Of a DNA stretch of 19,339 nt, positions 17,581 through 19,339 are shown piece after piece (position 1 is the first letter of the stretch; every line of letters begins with the position of its first letter). The DNA is from an uncultured Collinsella sp. (GTDB taxonomy: Bacteria; Actinomycetota; Coriobacteriia; Coriobacteriales; Coriobacteriaceae). The translations under genes were made by a program, and so were the position numbers. The notes beneath the pieces were generated by a model. The model had not been told where the DNA came from and searched no databases. It saw only the letters and a list, made by a program, of their open reading frames with translations. Where the stretch lies: positions 1 to 19,339 of the forward strand of contig CABSMS010000033.1 in the NCBI GenBank assembly GCA_902478885.1. The letters run 5' to 3'.

Positions 17581-18357
17581 TTAGAAGCGCAGCGACAGGC
17601 AAGAAAGGCCGCCGTCGACCTTGCGATACTCGGAGGTGTCAACGACGAGTGTCTTGTAGCCCAGATCCTGCACGGCCTTGAGCACAGTCGGATAGCCCTC
17701 GGCAACGATGACCGTACCGTTGACCCAGATGCAGTTGGCGCCGTATGCCTCGTCCTCGGGCACGACGATCTTGTTGTACTGGGCAAAGTCGGGCTTATCG
17801 ATGAACTCACCAGAGACGAGCATGTTGTTGTCCTCGATGTAGTTGACGCCCGTCTTGAGGTGCAGGACCTCCTCCAGCGGAACCTCAGAACCCTCGAGGC
17901 CCCAGCCCTCGAGAATCTCACAGAACTGGCGGATGCCCTCTTCGTTGGTACGAGCGGAGCGACCGACGTAGAAATGGTCACCGACCATCATGACGTCGCC
18001 GCCGTCGAGCGTGCCCGGAGAAACGATGTGCTTGACATGCTCGTCGTCAAAGAAGCGACGGACGGCCGGCTCGATCTCGTCCTTCTCGCCGTTGCGGCTA
18101 TCGGCACCGGGGTTGGTAATGATGGCGCCGCAGCGAGTGATGACGGCCGGATCTTCGACGAAGCAGCTGTCGGGATACTGCTCGAGTGCCGGCAGCACCG
18201 ACACGTCAACGCCGCACTGCTCGAGCGCATGCTCGTAATCGTAGTGCTCCTCGATGGCGCGCTCGTAGATGGGCTGGCCAAGCTCGGGGGCACTCGTGAT
18301 GCCATTGCTCAGGGACTTGCCGGGGCGGCGGATGATGACGTGGCTGAACTTGGTCAT
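17581..18357 (-). CDS. Dimethylarginine dimethylaminohydrolase-like amidinotransferase-superfamily enzyme
   Basis: The 258-residue cytosolic enzyme likely hydrolyses an N-omega-methylated (or related) arginine to citrulline plus an amine. Catalytic features of DDAH are in place: CFVEDPAVI (65-73) with acidic Glu68/Asp69, LDGGDV (117-122), GRSARTN (132-138), His166 in LHLKTGVNYIED, and nucleophile Cys253 in DGGLSCLSLRF. Length and the His166/Cys253 spacing match the bacterial DDAH of Pseudomonas (254 residues, His162, Cys249) and are far shorter than arginine deiminase (~400). AAGGAGG at 18364-18370 lies 6 nt before ATG. It is first in an operon with an ArcD-like antiporter and divergent from a GntR regulator whose likely operator overlaps its promoter. 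Substrate is inferred; arginine, agmatine-like or other guanidino compounds are alternatives. Confidence 0.9.
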   Translation of the reverse strand: MTKFSHVIIRRPGKSLSNGITSAPELGQPIYERAIEEHYDYEHALEQCGVDVSVLPALEQYPDSCFVEDPAVITRCGAIITNPGADSRNGEKDEIEPAVRRFFDDEHVKHIVSPGTLDGGDVMMVGDHFYVGRSARTNEEGIRQFCEILEGWGLEGSEVPLEEVLHLKTGVNYIEDNNMLVSGEFIDKPDFAQYNKIVVPEDEAYGANCIWVNGTVIVAEGYPTVLKAVQDLGYKTLVVDTSEYRKVDGGLSCLSLRF

Positions 18358-18423
18358 GATGATCCTCCTTGGATCTCTTAGCAGAGAGCGGGACTTCTTC
18401 GCGCCCGCCTTCCTTTCGATGTC

Positions 18424-18454
18424 TTTATCTTAGGGCGGTTTTCCTGTTTTGTAT
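18424..18454 (-). promoter_or_regulatory. Candidate promoter of the DDAH-like operon
   Basis: On the minus strand TAAGAT serves as a -10 and, 17 nt upstream, TATACA (4 of 6) as a -35. Coordinates are approximate. The -35 lies inside the right half of the TTGTATA/TATACAA palindrome, so a bound repressor would block polymerase. The predicted leader is about 65-70 nt. Confidence 0.4.
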
Positions 18455-18465
18455 ATTGTATACAA
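18449..18465. promoter_or_regulatory. GntR/FCD-type operator
   Basis: TTGTATA-TTG-TATACAA is a perfect 7-bp inverted repeat with a 3-nt centre. Nested in it is the perfect 12-bp palindrome ATTGTATACAAT (18455-18466). Short AT-rich palindromes of the T-x-G-T-n-n-n-A-C-x-A kind are usual operators of FadR-subfamily GntR regulators. It sits in the 255-bp divergent region between the DDAH-like operon and a GntR gene. Confidence 0.75.
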
Positions 18466-18541
18466 TCCTGAACGGTAGGTATTCTTCGGTAAGCGTATTT
18501 TTACGTATCGGCGCAAAGTAGCATGATTTAGCTGGTCGTTC

Positions 18542-18547
18542 TATAAT
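18542..18547 (+). promoter_or_regulatory. Candidate -10 of the GntR gene promoter
   Basis: A perfect TATAAT lies 65 bp before the GntR start codon. No convincing -35 stands at 16-18 nt upstream (best is TAGCAT), so the promoter may be weak or need an activator. Confidence 0.45.
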
Positions 18548-18612
18548 TCAACTGAGCTATTCAAGTGAAACGTATTTGCTTTTAGAAATATACCGTTAAG
18601 GAACATAGGCTC

Positions 18613-19263
18613 ATGGAAACGCTCAGAAGGCCCCTGAAGGACCACGTATACGACTATATTTCGAGCCGTATTGACGCCGGCGAGCTTTCGGCCGGCGACC
18701 GGCTGAGCGAGCAGGCGATCTGCGATGCCATGGGCGTGTCGCGCACACCGGTCCGCGAAGCGCTCATCCAGCTGGCAAGCGACGGCTACCTGGACAATCT
18801 CCCCCGCCGCGGATTCCGCGTCCGTGGGTTCGATCAGCAAAACGCCGTTGAAGTCTTTGAGATTATGGGGCCGCTCGACGGGCAGGCCGCATATCTCGCC
18901 TGTCCGAATCTAACTGACGACGATATTACGCAGCTGAAATTTCTCGTCGGCTCCATGGACCTCGCGATCCAAGGCGGTCTCATCCGTAAGTATGACGACA
19001 TTCAGCGAGACTTTCACCTTACGTACTTCAACCGCTGTGGCAACGATCGTCTGCGCGACATGATTTCACAGCTCGAGCGTTGCTTTATCAAGCGCGATTA
19101 CGAGACTGTTGACCAGGAGACGGCGTGTAAGCTGCTCAATAAAGCCAACAACGAACATGCTCATATTCTTGAGTTGTTCGAAGCACGAGATGCGACGGGC
19201 GTGCGCGACTACGTTCGCGATGTCCATTGGAACACAGAAAACGCCCAGTTCACCGTCTGGTAG
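18613..19263 (+). CDS. GntR-family transcriptional regulator, FCD (FadR-type) subfamily
   Basis: The 216-residue dimeric DNA-binding protein has an N-terminal winged helix (about residues 7-72): AGDRLSEQAICDAMGVSRTP, then VREALIQLASDGYLDNLPRRG with GFRV, the canonical GntR signature. The C-terminal all-helical FCD effector domain (80-210) has the usual metal/ligand-site residues: Asp133/His135 in RDFHLTYF, His182 or His184 in NNEHAHIL, and His205 in DVHWNTEN. AAGGA at 18598-18602 stands 10 nt before ATG. Transcribed away from the DDAH-antiporter operon, it is the likely local regulator, with 18449-18465 as operator and the enzyme's substrate or product as possible effector. Right of it, only repeat DNA is seen. 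Confidence 0.93.
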   Translation: METLRRPLKDHVYDYISSRIDAGELSAGDRLSEQAICDAMGVSRTPVREALIQLASDGYLDNLPRRGFRVRGFDQQNAVEVFEIMGPLDGQAAYLACPNLTDDDITQLKFLVGSMDLAIQGGLIRKYDDIQRDFHLTYFNRCGNDRLRDMISQLERCFIKRDYETVDQETACKLLNKANNEHAHILELFEARDATGVRDYVRDVHWNTENAQFTVW

Positions 19264-19279
19264 GAAACGATGCCCTTGC

Positions 19280-19339
19280 GGAAAGCGTGTCCCGTTATTC
19301 CCGCTCGAAACGGGCCGCAGTTTCCCAACGGGGCCCCTC
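19280..19339. repeat. REP-like palindromic unit, runs off the window edge
   Basis: A GGAAAGCG left arm at 19280 and a right arm at 19304-19325 form an imperfect hairpin. The 22 bases at 19304-19325 match 15695-15716 at 20 positions, and the 3' flank (TTTCCCAACGGGGCCCCTC) closely follows the flank of the second upstream unit at 15651-15668. It lies just after the GntR stop (17 bp) and may also act as its terminator, though no U-tract is visible before the edge. Confidence 0.85.

Noticed and set aside
17533..18381. A 282-codon plus-strand open frame opposite the DDAH-like gene
   Set aside because: A shadow of a gene whose catalytic residues are all in place on the minus strand.

Overview
The window reads as a piece of a high-GC Coriobacteriia genome, most likely Collinsella or a close relative. 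The evidence is the actinobacterial-type RpoB/RpoC, L10 and L7/L12, the codon use, and the gene content (FeoA-FeoB fusion, ArcD-type antiporter). The genus is my inference from overall character, not from a search. Bases 1-34 are not genomic: they match the Illumina Nextera read-1 adapter and transposon mosaic end with one mismatch, so the left edge is a contig end with untrimmed adapter.

Region 1 (35-7440, all minus strand) is the transcription/translation core. In transcription order it holds a sigma70-like promoter, an L10 autoregulatory leader with an attenuator, rplJ, rplL, a strong terminator, galU with its own promoter, a second strong terminator, then rpoB and the first 383 codons of rpoC. 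galU sits between rplL and rpoB, and two terminators separate the ribosomal-stalk genes from the RNA polymerase genes. The rpoB leader contains a perfect-core LexA/DinR-like box.

Region 2 (7440-11692) holds a 200-bp nested palindrome, a class I aminotransferase (minus), a divergent flavodoxin-fold-like protein of unknown function (plus), and a minus-strand pair: a cytosolic GH13 alpha-glucanase followed 3 nt later by a family-6 uracil/hypoxanthine-DNA glycosylase. The glycosylase ends 1 bp from the stop of the plus-strand gene. A 22-bp perfect inverted repeat precedes the GH13 gene.

Region 3 (11693-15480, minus) holds a SotB/AraJ-like MFS exporter and a FeoA-FeoB ferrous iron transporter. 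Two adjacent 16-bp palindromes lie upstream of the iron transporter and look like a metal-regulator operator.

Region 4 (15500-15895) is non-coding. It has three tandem REP-like palindromic units with a ~61-bp period, and a further copy of the family runs off the right edge at 19280-19339. The terminator of the next operon is also here.

Region 5 (16008-19263) is a compact catabolic or regulatory module: a dimethylarginine dimethylaminohydrolase (DDAH)-like enzyme, a basic amino acid antiporter, and a divergent FCD-type GntR regulator. A perfect TTGTATA-TTG-TATACAA operator lies in the shared control region. The plain reading is uptake of a (methylated) arginine-type compound in exchange for product, hydrolysis to citrulline plus an amine, and control by the GntR protein. 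This is the best candidate in the window for an undescribed system; substrate and control are inferred.
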